64,000 bases of DNA from an uncultured Lachnospiraceae bacterium. GTDB taxonomy: Bacteria > Bacillota > Clostridia > Lachnospirales > Lachnospiraceae. Of this stretch, positions 45,491 through 56,374 are shown piece by piece. The stretch covers positions 1-64,000 of the forward strand of contig URMK01000013.1 of assembly GCA_900548905.1 (NCBI GenBank), given 5' to 3'. Within the stretch, counting starts at the first letter, position 1, and each line of letters opens with the position of its first letter. A model generated the notes under the pieces. It was not told where the DNA came from, made no database searches, and saw only the letters and a list, made by a program, of their open reading frames with translations. The translations under genes were made by a program, and so were the position numbers.

Positions 45491-45779
45491 AAACTATAAC
45501 AGTTGAGGCGGCCCCTTGTGTCCAGTGGCATACCCCTCTCCTCCTTTTTTCTAGGCGGCAGTGCTGTATGGATTCCTGTAAGGGGCGTCTAAAAACGCCA
45601 GTCCTAACGCTGCTCTGTGTCCTTTGCAGCATTAGTATTACTGCGTTTTCGGCTAGGCAAGAGCGAAAACGACTAAAGTCCTTCCCCTGCAAAGGACCTT
45701 GCAGCATTACCGCCCCAGGGAAAAGGAGGGGATGAGGATGCCACAGGACACAAGGGGCCGTCTGAACTGTTACCAAACT
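45491..45779. repeat. Dispersed repeat, copy B: near-palindromic, MITE-like
   Basis: The left arm (45491-45600) and right arm (45660-45779) are inverted copies with scattered mismatches; outer arms contain AACAGTT...GGCCCCTTGTGTCC on the left and its complement on the right. The 60-base centre carries AACGCTGC/GCAGCATT and the block TTAGTATTACTGCGTTTT also present in copies A and D. The whole could fold into one long hairpin. No target-site duplication is clear and no ORF is conserved. Confidence 0.75.
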
Positions 45780-45881
45780 TATATTCTCATTAAATCTTTC
45801 ATTCACTAAATCTGAACACATGATTTTCTTGTAAGAAGAAGGTGAATGGTTTATAATATTTAGATACAGGAGGTATTACTT

Positions 45882-46826
45882 ATGAATAAAAAACTGGGGA
45901 CTGCAATCCTTTTAACAGGTATGACTACACTTACTATTCATATGATAAATAGAATTCAATTTTCTTTTAGTTCGGTTAAAAATATACTTAGCTGTCCAAA
46001 CAATAAATATTATGAATGGCGGTTTGGTAAAATAAGATATATTAAAAAAGGCAGCGGCACACCGGTTTTACTGCTGCATGATCTTACTCCCGGTAGTTCA
46101 AGTTATGAGTTTTCTTCCTTAATAGATTCCCTGGCAGAAAAACATGAGGTTTATGCTATAGACTTTTTAGGCTATGGTTTATCAGATAAACCAAACATAA
46201 CATATACAAATTATTTATATGTCCAATCCGTCATTGACTTTATTAAGACTATAATTGGAAGAAAGACAAGTATTATTGCTACTGGAGATGCTGCTCCTGT
46301 TGGAATTATGGCTTGCCATAACGATGGGGAGGTTATTGATAAGGTATTACTTATCAATCCCCAGAGTATCAATAAGTTAAATCAAATACCTAACAAACAG
46401 ACAAAACTGCTTAAGTTTTTAATAGATACCCCTATTTTAGGAACTTTACTTTATAATCTGCAAACCACAAAAGAATCGTATAAAAAAGTTTTTATTGAAG
46501 AATATTTTAACGAACCTTTTCATATCAAAGACGACGTTTTATTAAGTTACGTGGAAGCATCTCATCTTCCTGATCATAATGCCAAGTTTTCTTTTGCCAG
46601 CTTTACAGGAAGATACATGAATGCTAATATTATACATGCCTTAAAAGAAATAGATCATAGTATTTATATTCTATATGGAGATTGTAAAAAGGATATTGAA
46701 ACAATAGTAGATAATTATATATATTTTAATCAATCCATTGAAGCATTTCCTATTATAAATACAAAGCATCTTTGTCATTTGGAAGCACCCGCTAAAGTTA
46801 TGGAACAAATTAACATAATTTTATAA
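45882..46826 (+). CDS. Alpha/beta hydrolase-fold protein without nucleophile serine
   Basis: A 314-residue protein with one N-terminal membrane helix (about 6-22) and an alpha/beta hydrolase domain (oxyanion strand VLLLHDLTPG, YAIDFLGYGLSDKP). The nucleophile elbow, normally G-x-S-x-G, reads A-T-G-D136-A137-A-P, so Ser is replaced by Ala (or by Asp if the turn is shifted one residue). The acid D267 (LYGDC) and histidine H296 (TKHLCHLEAP) are kept. It may be a non-hydrolytic or altered enzyme. Codon use is much more AT-rich than in most neighbours. AGGAGGTATTACTT precedes the ATG. It lies alone between parS sites 2 and 3. Confidence 0.8.
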   Translation: MNKKLGTAILLTGMTTLTIHMINRIQFSFSSVKNILSCPNNKYYEWRFGKIRYIKKGSGTPVLLLHDLTPGSSSYEFSSLIDSLAEKHEVYAIDFLGYGLSDKPNITYTNYLYVQSVIDFIKTIIGRKTSIIATGDAAPVGIMACHNDGEVIDKVLLINPQSINKLNQIPNKQTKLLKFLIDTPILGTLLYNLQTTKESYKKVFIEEYFNEPFHIKDDVLLSYVEASHLPDHNAKFSFASFTGRYMNANIIHALKEIDHSIYILYGDCKKDIETIVDNYIYFNQSIEAFPIINTKHLCHLEAPAKVMEQINIIL

Positions 46827-47034
46827 AAACCAAATATATAACCGGCTGTAAGCAATATGATTCAGCTTTGAATACCATAAAAACAATGGATTAAAGTTAA
46901 TTTGTATTTGCTTTACATTGAAACTCGGTCGTTACCATTTATATATTATTATCACACGCACCTTTTTCGGCAACATTATCGACATATATATATGCAAACA
47001 ATATAAACCATTATTCTTGACAAAAAATTAAAAT

Positions 47035-47070
47035 AAAAGAGATCCCTCGATAATGAAAGGGATCTCTTTT
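47035..47070. terminator. Bidirectional intrinsic terminator
   Basis: Stem AAAAGAGATCCCT/AGGGATCTCTTTT between the hydrolase-like gene and the convergent rsmG gene. Confidence 0.85.
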
Positions 47071-47084
47071 AGCAATTATTTAAA

Positions 47085-47100
47085 TGTTTCACGTGAAACA
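47085..47100. promoter_or_regulatory. parS: parS site 3
   Basis: Perfect TGTTTCACGTGAAACA just downstream of rsmG, about 2 kb from the other two sites. Confidence 0.97.
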
Positions 47101-47118
47101 TTTTAGAATTATTTTATC

Positions 47119-47846
47119 CTATACAATAGGTTCTTTTGCCGGCAATCCGGCTTTACGAGGGTACTTCTTTGGTGTACACGTTTTCTTATTAATTACAAAT
47201 AATATTCTGTGTATATCACTATCGGGAAGATAAAAGTCAGTTTTCATCTCTACTTCCCCTCCAAGTAAATGAATAGCTTTTTCCGCCGCAACCGCTTCTT
47301 CTTCCGCCTTTTCTGTCTTATAAGAAATAAACTGTCCCCCCACCTTTACAAACGGTAAACAATACTCCGACAATGTAGAAAGATTCGCAACAGCTCTGGA
47401 TACACAGATATCATATTTTTCCCGAAATAGAGACGGTTTGGCAAAATCCTCCGCTCTTCCATGGACAGCTTCGATACCATCAAGGGCAAGCTTACTTATG
47501 GCTTCATTTAAAAAAGTAATCCTTTTATTTAAGGAATCCAACAAAGTTATACGCAATCCCGGAAAAGCTATTTTTAACGGAATGCCAGGAAAACCAGCTC
47601 CCGTACCTACATCAAGAATAGATAAAGAATCCTGCACAAGCTGAGGCACCGCTCTTATAAGAGACAGGCTGTCTACAAAATGCTTCTTTAATACATCGTC
47701 GAAATCCGTAATAGCAGTCAAATTCATGACCTCATTCCATTGAATCAACAGCTCATAGTATAAAAGGAACTGTTCTTCCTGCCCCTCATTTAAAGATACA
47801 GGGAGCTGCGCGAGATCGCTTCTGAACTGTGTTAAATTATAATCTT

Positions 47847-47850
<4 letters not shown>
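47119..47850 (-). CDS. rsmG: 16S rRNA (guanine527-N7)-methyltransferase RsmG
   Basis: A 243-residue SAM-dependent methyltransferase that modifies G527 of 16S rRNA. The SAM site shows ILDVGTGAGFPGIPLKI; further motifs are NEVMNLTAITD and ICVSRAVANLSTLSEY. The ATG overlaps the end of mnmG by four bases, so it is translationally coupled. The C-terminal tail (PKKYPRKAGLPAKEPI) is the expected family ending. Confidence 0.96.
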
Positions 47851-49772
<1,922 letters not shown>

Positions 49773-49787
49773 AATAAACAAGCTCCT

Positions 49788-50231
49788 TTATTTCTTCTTA
49801 TTCTTATTTTTCTTCTTCTTTTTTTCCTTGCTTACCTCAGGTACGGAAACTGCGGCAGGAACTATTTCCTTTTCCACATATATCCTCTGGCTGGTTTCCG
49901 GAACAATAATAGCAGTCTGCATTTCTTCCTCTGAAAGAACGGCATCTTCCGGTTCCCCTTGCGCAGGCATAGTCCGGTTTACCGGGTTCGCTGCAGCATC
50001 CTTCCTGTTTTCCTGCACCTTTCCCCAGGCTTGATCCCAAAGGAGCCTTACCGGCTCCCATACCAGCTCCAGCGCCCGCAGCAAAGCAATAATCAGGATT
50101 ACCCAGCAAATAAAATGATACAGCTGGATTTCACCATTACTGTAATCCTTAGTAGCCCCATAATACAGGCCAAGTCCCACAATACCTACTGCCATCAGAA
50201 AAAATAACCCCATATTTGATTCTTTCTTCAT
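49788..50231 (-). CDS. Small membrane protein with lysine-rich tail, unknown function
   Basis: A 147-residue protein I do not recognise. Two helices (about 7-24 and 38-58) flank a short loop (GATKDYSNGEIQLYHF), followed by a cytoplasmic or exposed region of about 85 residues with an acidic part (EPEDAVLSEEEMQ) and a terminal run of mostly lysine (KEKKKKKNKNKKK). The ATG at 50231 has AGGAG eight bases upstream; a longer frame upstream is unsupported. It is 15 bases upstream of mnmG, so probably in the same transcript. Confidence 0.65.
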   Translation of the reverse strand: MKKESNMGLFFLMAVGIVGLGLYYGATKDYSNGEIQLYHFICWVILIIALLRALELVWEPVRLLWDQAWGKVQENRKDAAANPVNRTMPAQGEPEDAVLSEEEMQTAIIVPETSQRIYVEKEIVPAAVSVPEVSKEKKKKKNKNKKK

Positions 50232-50420
50232 ATCCGTTGCTCCTGTCCCCAAATTTTGCACTTCTGTCAATTGTGGTTTTATCTCCGGCAAAATTGCATA
50301 CTCATGGACTTATCATACCACAAAAAAAAATAATAGAAAACACGTAAAGTTAATGATAATATAAAATAGTATAAAACCAGTGACTGGCCATGGAGTGAAC
50401 AACAACTAAAACCGGCAATA

Positions 50421-50548
50421 GTTTGGACGGCTCTTTGTGCCCTGCGGCATCCCCTCATCCCCCTCAATGCTTTTCCCTGGGGCGGCGGTTCTGCAAGGTT
50501 CCTTACAGGGGAACGACTTTAGTCGTTTTCTCTCTCGCTCGCCCAAAC
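50421..50548 (-). repeat. Dispersed repeat, copy C (single arm plus part of centre)
   Basis: Inverse orientation to copy A. Contains GACGGCTCTTTGTGCCCTGC, CTTTTCCCTGGGGCGGC, the core CTGCAAGGTTCCTTACAGGG shared with copy D, and GACTTTAGTCGTTTT shared with copy B. It is bounded by GTTTGG and CCAAAC. It ends 28 bases before the start of the alcohol dehydrogenase-like gene and is the only sequence of note in the 344-base gap 50232-50575. Confidence 0.72.
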
Positions 50549-50575
50549 CATACATCATTTCAAACAGGAGATACT

Positions 50576-51511
50576 ATGAAAGGACTCTATTATAATGGCA
50601 CACAAGCCATATACCGGGAGGATCTTCCCATACCCGTTCCCGGAGAAAAAGAAAGTCTTATAAAAATACGCTGCAGCGCCGTATGTAATACGGACAAAGA
50701 AGTCCGGAAAGGATACCGTCCGTCTTTCCGTGGAATTATGGGACATGAATTCGTGGGGGAAGTGGTCTCTTCCCCGGATTCTGATCTAATCGGAAGGCGG
50801 GTTGTGGGAGAACTGAATGCTGCCTGCGGAACCTGCATTTACTGCAGAACAGGGAGGCCCACCCATTGTTCAAACCGGAAGGTATTGGGCATGGACTCCA
50901 AAGATGGTTGTTTTGCTGAGTATATGACCATTGACACTTCCCTGCTCCATATTGTCCCGGATGCACTGCCTGACACACAGGCCATCTTTACAGAACCCCT
51001 TGCGGCAGCGCTGGAAATCCTTACCCAGGTACACATTTCCCCGGACAAAAATGCTGCCGTCCTGGGAGACGGCAGGCTGGCTCTTCTTACCGCCCAGGTA
51101 TTGGCTCTTACCGGTGTGGATTTGACCGTAATAGGAAGGCATCCGGAAAAACTGGAGTTTTTCCGTCCCTTTGCCAAAACCACAACTTGCGGCGTTAAAG
51201 AAGGCTATGAATATGTTGCGGAATGTACCGGATCGGAAAGCGGCCTTCCGCAGGCTATGGAGTTGGTACGTAAAAAGGGAACCATAATGCTGAAAAGCAC
51301 TTATTCCGGAACAGTCAGCCTGGATATGAGTATGGTTGCCGTAAACGAACTTACCATCGTAGGAAGCCGGTGCGGCCCGTTTGAGCCGGCCCTGCGTCTG
51401 CTGAAGGATAACAAAATCCATCTTCCGGATATAGAATTGTACGATTTAAGGGATTACGAAAAAGCCTTTGCCTCAACAGCCTTCAAGGCAGGCTTTTCTT
51501 TCCCTTTCTGA
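50576..51511 (+). CDS. Zinc-type medium-chain alcohol dehydrogenase-like protein
   Basis: A 311-residue MDR-family oxidoreductase, shorter than the usual 340-350. The GroES-like domain has the catalytic-zinc residues in CNTD and GHEFVGEV and the structural zinc cluster CGTCIYCRTGRPTHC (four Cys). The Rossmann motif is VLGDGRLALLTAQVLAL. The ATG at 50576 has CAGGAG at good spacing; the frame continues upstream through a dispersed repeat but that part is not a conserved protein. Substrate unknown. The spacing to the repeat suggests that any promoter lies in or next to the repeat. Confidence 0.85.
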   Translation: MKGLYYNGTQAIYREDLPIPVPGEKESLIKIRCSAVCNTDKEVRKGYRPSFRGIMGHEFVGEVVSSPDSDLIGRRVVGELNAACGTCIYCRTGRPTHCSNRKVLGMDSKDGCFAEYMTIDTSLLHIVPDALPDTQAIFTEPLAAALEILTQVHISPDKNAAVLGDGRLALLTAQVLALTGVDLTVIGRHPEKLEFFRPFAKTTTCGVKEGYEYVAECTGSESGLPQAMELVRKKGTIMLKSTYSGTVSLDMSMVAVNELTIVGSRCGPFEPALRLLKDNKIHLPDIELYDLRDYEKAFASTAFKAGFSFPF

Positions 51512-51532
51512 AAGTATTTCCATAGGAACACG

Positions 51533-52861
51533 TTATCTTTCGTGTTCCTTTTTCCAAGCAAGAATACGATCAAGCTTATCCTTTACCTGTGCTTCTTTTC
51601 CTTCACCGGAAGGTACATAATATCTTTTATGTAGAAGGGATTCAGGAAGGCACCGCATAGCCGTTACCTTTTCCTCCGTATTATGGGCATACACATAGCC
51701 TTCCCCATAATGCAGTTCTTCCATCAGACTGGTGGGGGCATTCCTTATCTGCAGAGGAACCGGCTCCGCCAGCATGGAAACTGCATCTTCTTTACAATCC
51801 TCATATGCTTTATAGAGGGCATTTGATTTAGGCGCCATGGATAGGTATACCACCGCATGGGCCAGATTGACATTGCACTCCGGCATACCGTTAAAATGAC
51901 AAGCCTGATAAGCGGCAACCGCCACAAGAAGTGCATTGCTGTCCGCCAGACCCACATCCTCGCTGGCAAAGCGAACCAGCCTTCTGGCTACATACAGAGG
52001 ATCCTCCCCGGCCTCCAACATTCTGGACAGCCAATATACCGCAGCATCCGGATCCGTATTCCGCATAGATTTATGCAAGGCAGAGATCAGATTATAATGT
52101 TCTTCCCCTTTTTTATCATAGAGAAGGGATTTTTTGCTGGTACACTGCTCCAGTATCTCTCTGGTTATGACAGTTGTCCCATCCGGCTGCAAATTTCCAT
52201 TAAGGATTACCATTTCCAGCGTATTCAGAGCTGTCCGTCCGTCTCCATTGGCAAAACGGGCTATCATTTCTATCATATCCTCTTCTATTTCTATTTTCTG
52301 GTTTCCGAACCCGTTATCCGCCTTCAGGGCATGATTTACCAGCTGCACCACTTCCTCTACGGAAAGTGCCTGCAGTACAAAAACCTTACACCGGGAAAGG
52401 AGAGCAGCATTGATCTCAAAAGACGGATTTTCCGTAGTTGCCCCAATCAGGATAATACTTCCCTTTTCCACAAAAGGAAGAAAGGCGTCCTGCTGCGCCT
52501 TATTAAAACGATGGATTTCATCCACGAAAACAATCGTTTTCCTTCCCATATGCCTGGCGTTTTCTGCCTGGTTCATCACTTCCTTGATTTCGCGTATCCC
52601 GCTGGTAACCGCACTGAAATCGATAAATTCAGCCCTTGTACTTCTGGCTATAATTCTGGCGAGGGTAGTCTTTCCCACTCCGGGAGGCCCCCAGAAGATC
52701 ATGGAAGAAACCATATCCTGATCAATCAGGCGCCGAAGAACTTTTCCTTCCCCAATCAGATGTTTTTGTCCCACAAACTCATCCAGCACACAAGGCCGCA
52801 GTCTGCTGGCCAGGGGATCATACATCACTCTGTTATCATCAAATAATGACATTTGTTCCAT
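51533..52861 (-). CDS. rarA: Replication-associated recombination protein A (RarA/MgsA)
   Basis: A 442-residue AAA+ clamp-loader-like ATPase acting at stalled replication forks. N-terminal SSB/gyrase-region start (MEQMSLFDDNRVMYDPLASRLRP), Walker A GPPGVGKTTLARI, Walker B IVFVDEIHRFNKAQQDAFL, then the C-terminal tetramerisation domain (LHKSMRNTDPDAAVYWLSRMLEAGEDP). The ATG is one base after the mnmE stop, so the gene is part of the rpmH-to-mnmE operon. Confidence 0.96.
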   Translation of the reverse strand: MEQMSLFDDNRVMYDPLASRLRPCVLDEFVGQKHLIGEGKVLRRLIDQDMVSSMIFWGPPGVGKTTLARIIARSTRAEFIDFSAVTSGIREIKEVMNQAENARHMGRKTIVFVDEIHRFNKAQQDAFLPFVEKGSIILIGATTENPSFEINAALLSRCKVFVLQALSVEEVVQLVNHALKADNGFGNQKIEIEEDMIEMIARFANGDGRTALNTLEMVILNGNLQPDGTTVITREILEQCTSKKSLLYDKKGEEHYNLISALHKSMRNTDPDAAVYWLSRMLEAGEDPLYVARRLVRFASEDVGLADSNALLVAVAAYQACHFNGMPECNVNLAHAVVYLSMAPKSNALYKAYEDCKEDAVSMLAEPVPLQIRNAPTSLMEELHYGEGYVYAHNTEEKVTAMRCLPESLLHKRYYVPSGEGKEAQVKDKLDRILAWKKEHER

Positions 52862-52862
52862 T

Positions 52863-54251
52863 TTATTTCCCCATACAGAACTTACTGAAAATCTCGTTTA
52901 CCAGATCCTCTCCCACCTCTTCTCCAAGGATAAGACCAAGGGAAGCATAAGCACTCATCAAATCTATAGAATAAAAATCCTCAGGCATCTCATCCTCCAG
53001 GCTCTTCCTTACCATCAAAAGGCTTTCCCTGGCTTCCTCCAAAGCCTGCTTATGCCGCATGTTTGTAATGACCACCTCTTCGTTCATGGTGAGCATGCCA
53101 GTATAAAACAATTGCTTAATTGTATTTTCAAATTCTTCCATACCGGTGTTATCTTTAGCAGACGTACGGATCACGGAAATATCCGTATTGCCAAGTCTCT
53201 TTCGCAACTCTTCTTCTTCAACCACCGAAATCAAATCTGTTTTATTAAGAAGTACAATACATTTTTTATTCCGGATCAAAGCGAGTATTTCTTCATCACT
53301 TTCATCCAGATCCACGGACGAATCCACCACATAAAGAATCAGATCCGCATCGGAGGCTATTTTCCGTGCACGCTCCACTCCTATCTTTTCCACCACATCT
53401 TCCGTAGAACGGATACCGGCTGTGTCGATTATATTTAATCCGATACCATGCAGTTTTATTGATTCTTCCAAAACATCCCTGGTAGTACCGGCAACATCCG
53501 TCACGATTGCTTTTTCTTCCCCCACTAACCGATTCATAAGAGAGGATTTCCCGGCATTAGGCTTTCCGACAATAACCGTATTGATTCCTTCCTTCAGGAC
53601 CTTTCCGTTATCCGCAGAATCAATCAGCTTCGTACAGCGGACCAGCAGATCCTCCACCTTTTTCCACAGCTTCTGCGGATAGCCTTCTGTACTGATATGC
53701 TCCGGATCATCAAGAGCCGATTCAATAAAAGCAATTTCATACAGGATTTCTTCCCTCATACCGCGGATACAATCAGATACGGAACCTTTCAGCTGCTGCA
53801 TGGAAGATTTCAAAGCAAACTCATTACGGGAATGAATGATATCCATAACCGCCTCCGCTTTTGCCAAATCAATCCTTCCATTCAAAAATGCCCGCTTCGT
53901 AAACTCACCGGGTTCAGCCAGTCTTGCGCCCTGCCTTACCACAATCCCCAGAATTTTCTGTACGATTAAGACACCGCCATGACAATTGATCTCAACGGTG
54001 TCTTCTCTTGTATAACTATTTGGCGCTTTCATAACAGCAACCATTACTTCATCCAGGATTTCCTCTCCATCCATAACAAACCCATAATGAATGGTATGGC
54101 TGCCATAATCCTTAAGACTATGGCAGCCATTCTTTGATCTATAAACCCTGTTTCCAATTTCGATTGCATCCTCTCCGCTGATACGGACAATTCCTATTCC
54201 TGAATCAGACAGCGCCGTTGCAATTGCAGCAATTGTTTCAGTCTGTTTCAT
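52863..54251 (-). CDS. mnmE: tRNA modification GTPase MnmE
   Basis: A 462-residue GTPase that, with MnmG, modifies the wobble uridine of tRNAs. N-terminal formyl-THF-binding domain (TIAAIATALSDSGIGIVRISG), helical domain, and G domain with GKPNAGKSSLMN, DVAGTTRD, DTAGIR and NKTD. It ends in the invariant FCMGK with the essential Cys. Located 41 bases after jag. Confidence 0.97.
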   Translation of the reverse strand: MKQTETIAAIATALSDSGIGIVRISGEDAIEIGNRVYRSKNGCHSLKDYGSHTIHYGFVMDGEEILDEVMVAVMKAPNSYTREDTVEINCHGGVLIVQKILGIVVRQGARLAEPGEFTKRAFLNGRIDLAKAEAVMDIIHSRNEFALKSSMQQLKGSVSDCIRGMREEILYEIAFIESALDDPEHISTEGYPQKLWKKVEDLLVRCTKLIDSADNGKVLKEGINTVIVGKPNAGKSSLMNRLVGEEKAIVTDVAGTTRDVLEESIKLHGIGLNIIDTAGIRSTEDVVEKIGVERARKIASDADLILYVVDSSVDLDESDEEILALIRNKKCIVLLNKTDLISVVEEEELRKRLGNTDISVIRTSAKDNTGMEEFENTIKQLFYTGMLTMNEEVVITNMRHKQALEEARESLLMVRKSLEDEMPEDFYSIDLMSAYASLGLILGEEVGEDLVNEIFSKFCMGK

Positions 54252-54292
54252 AAATCTCTTAACCTCAAACCCTCACAAATAGGGTATGTCTG

Positions 54293-54916
54293 TTATCTTT
54301 TCAGGGTGACGACAACATGTCGGAAGGGTTCCTCCCCTTCGCTGTGGGTTGTAACATATTTATCATTCTGCAGAGCGGAATGAATAATTCTTCTTTCATA
54401 AGGATTCATAGGCTCCAGGGAAACGCTCCGTTTGGTCCTCTTTACCTTATATGCTATGTTCTTTGCCAGATTTTCCAACGTTTCTTTTCTTCTCTTACGG
54501 TAATTCTCGGTATCCACCTTCACGCGGATATACTCTTCGGATTCTTTGTTCACCACAAGAGATACAAGGTATTGAAGGGAATCCAGGGTCTGCCCTCTTT
54601 TACCGATCAGAACGCCCATATCATCACCGCGTAAATCAACATCCAGGAATCCTTCTGTCTCATCGTACTTCACATCAATAACAACGGTCATTTTCATTGC
54701 GGCAAACACATCATCCAGAAATTCTCTGGCAGTATCTTCAATGCTTCCCTTTATCTTTGCCTTAATTTTAGCAGGCTTCGCATTAAATCCCAGGAAACCG
54801 GTAGAACCTTCTTCTATTACCTCATACTCCAGCTTATCACTGGTTACAAGAAATTTCTGGCAAGCTGCGGTAATGGCGTCATCCACTGTCTTAGCAGTAA
54901 ATTCAACGAATTCCAT
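54293..54916 (-). CDS. jag: RNA-binding protein Jag/KhpB
   Basis: A 207-residue cytosolic protein with Jag_N (about 1-50; MEFVEFTAKTVDDAITAA), a KH domain (about 75-150; GVLIGKRGQTLDSLQYLV) and an R3H domain (about 150-207; MNPYERRIIHSAL, EPFRHVVVTLKR). It binds RNA and influences cell division/envelope growth in Gram-positives. The ATG at 54916 has GGAGG five bases upstream. It follows yidC, the usual partner. Confidence 0.95.
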   Translation of the reverse strand: MEFVEFTAKTVDDAITAACQKFLVTSDKLEYEVIEEGSTGFLGFNAKPAKIKAKIKGSIEDTAREFLDDVFAAMKMTVVIDVKYDETEGFLDVDLRGDDMGVLIGKRGQTLDSLQYLVSLVVNKESEEYIRVKVDTENYRKRRKETLENLAKNIAYKVKRTKRSVSLEPMNPYERRIIHSALQNDKYVTTHSEGEEPFRHVVVTLKR

Positions 54917-54970
54917 AATTTCCTCCATTCTGCCGCCGGGTGCGGCAATCAATTAAAGCGTACGTTCTGC

Positions 54971-56344
54971 TTATTTTTTATCGGAACTGCCTTTTTCGGT
55001 TTTATTATTATTTTCATTATAAATCTTAACCATATTTGCTTTTGCAGCGATACTGCCCGGCTTCGGAGCTTTCTTATTATACATTTCCGTTGCCTGTTTT
55101 ACGGCCTGATCCTTTTCCTCCTGGGACATGGACGGCTTGGCAGAAGAAGCTTTGGCGGAAATACCGGAAGATTTCGGTGTGGTACTCTGTACATTCCGCG
55201 TATTCATACTGGCATACTGGTTAATTGTCTTAGGATCAATACCCGCCTTTTCCATACGCTTAATACGCTTATCTGTTTTCTTCTTAGCCTTGTCCTTGTT
55301 TTTCTCAATAAGCTGGTCAAAATCCGTCTTATCAATATGTTTGTTAACCAGAACCTGCTGGATACTTCTTACTACCGCACTGGCAACCCAGTATAAACCA
55401 ACACCGGCCGGAAGAGAGAAACAGAACACCGCTGACATAATAGGCATGATATTATTCATCATCTTCATGGAAGACATCATACTGTTCTGCTCACCGTTTG
55501 ATTCAGGCTGAGGCATAAGCTTTACGTTCAGCCATTGGGTAACCGCCGCCAATACGGGAATGGCAAGGGCTGCAATGATGAGAAGCACATTCTTGGCTTC
55601 CATGGCACCAGATAAATAGTAGGAAGGGGAATCCCCTATGTTCATTCCAAACAGGTTATTATACGATGCCAGCTTCTCGGATGTTTCCATGATATCATGG
55701 GCTAAATTGGGAAACTTATCCGCAAGGCTGTTCCATTCCGGTGTGGACGCCTTATTCAGGACATCTATAAAGGTATTCTTTACATAGGAAGGATCTCCTG
55801 CAAGAAACAGTTCATTGGAAAACTGTTTCATATACATAGCCGCATTCTTGAATCCCTGAATAAACTCCGCACTGCCGGGCTGTGCAATCAGATTATCAAC
55901 CATGGGTGAAAATACGTCTTTTACTTGTCCGATATAAGCAGGTATCGCATAAATTACCTTATACAGGGCATAGATTATCGGAAGCTGAATCAGCATCTGC
56001 ACACAGCTGCCCATAGGCGACACGCCATATTTGGCATAAACAGCCTGCGTCTCATTCTGCATAGCCATCATGGAATCATTATCTTTTTTACCATTATACT
56101 TTTTCTGGATAGCCTGAAGCTCCGGATTCATCTTATTGCTCAGTTTGGAAAACTTCTGCTGCTTTATTGTCAGAGGAAGCATGAGCATATAAATAACAAT
56201 GGTAAAAACAATAATAGCAAGAGCGATGTAGGGAAGGCCTATCAGGTTAAGAAGATAGAATATTCCCTCCATAATATAACCGAGCAATGTAGCAACCCAC
56301 CCGATAACAGGAGTCGCACTTTTGGTCAAAATAATTCCTGGCAA
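54971..56344 (-). CDS. yidC: Membrane protein insertase YidC
   Basis: A 457-residue Oxa1/YidC insertase that places proteins in the inner membrane with or without Sec. Helices at about 17-38, 40-60 (LPYIALAIIVFTIVIYMLMLPLTIKQQ), 115-135, 250-270 and 300-330; a long extracytoplasmic loop (about 140-245) and a basic, Ser/Lys-rich C-terminal tail of about 110 residues that could contact ribosomes. The start is a TTG at 56344 with AAGGAGGAAATAAG upstream. No lipobox is visible, unlike Bacillus SpoIIIJ. Confidence 0.95.
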   Translation of the reverse strand: MPGIILTKSATPVIGWVATLLGYIMEGIFYLLNLIGLPYIALAIIVFTIVIYMLMLPLTIKQQKFSKLSNKMNPELQAIQKKYNGKKDNDSMMAMQNETQAVYAKYGVSPMGSCVQMLIQLPIIYALYKVIYAIPAYIGQVKDVFSPMVDNLIAQPGSAEFIQGFKNAAMYMKQFSNELFLAGDPSYVKNTFIDVLNKASTPEWNSLADKFPNLAHDIMETSEKLASYNNLFGMNIGDSPSYYLSGAMEAKNVLLIIAALAIPVLAAVTQWLNVKLMPQPESNGEQNSMMSSMKMMNNIMPIMSAVFCFSLPAGVGLYWVASAVVRSIQQVLVNKHIDKTDFDQLIEKNKDKAKKKTDKRIKRMEKAGIDPKTINQYASMNTRNVQSTTPKSSGISAKASSAKPSMSQEEKDQAVKQATEMYNKKAPKPGSIAAKANMVKIYNENNNKTEKGSSDKK

Positions 56345-56374
56345 AACTTATTTCCTCCTTAAAACGGCACCTGT

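Noticed and set aside
45423..45821. 132-residue minus-strand open frame over the palindromic repeat
   Set aside because: It lies almost entirely inside repeat copy B, has no ribosome site, and the other repeat copies do not keep the frame.
50423..50575. N-terminal extension of the alcohol dehydrogenase-like gene
   Set aside because: The 51 added codons come from repeat copy C; the ATG at 50576 has a proper ribosome site and begins the conserved domain.
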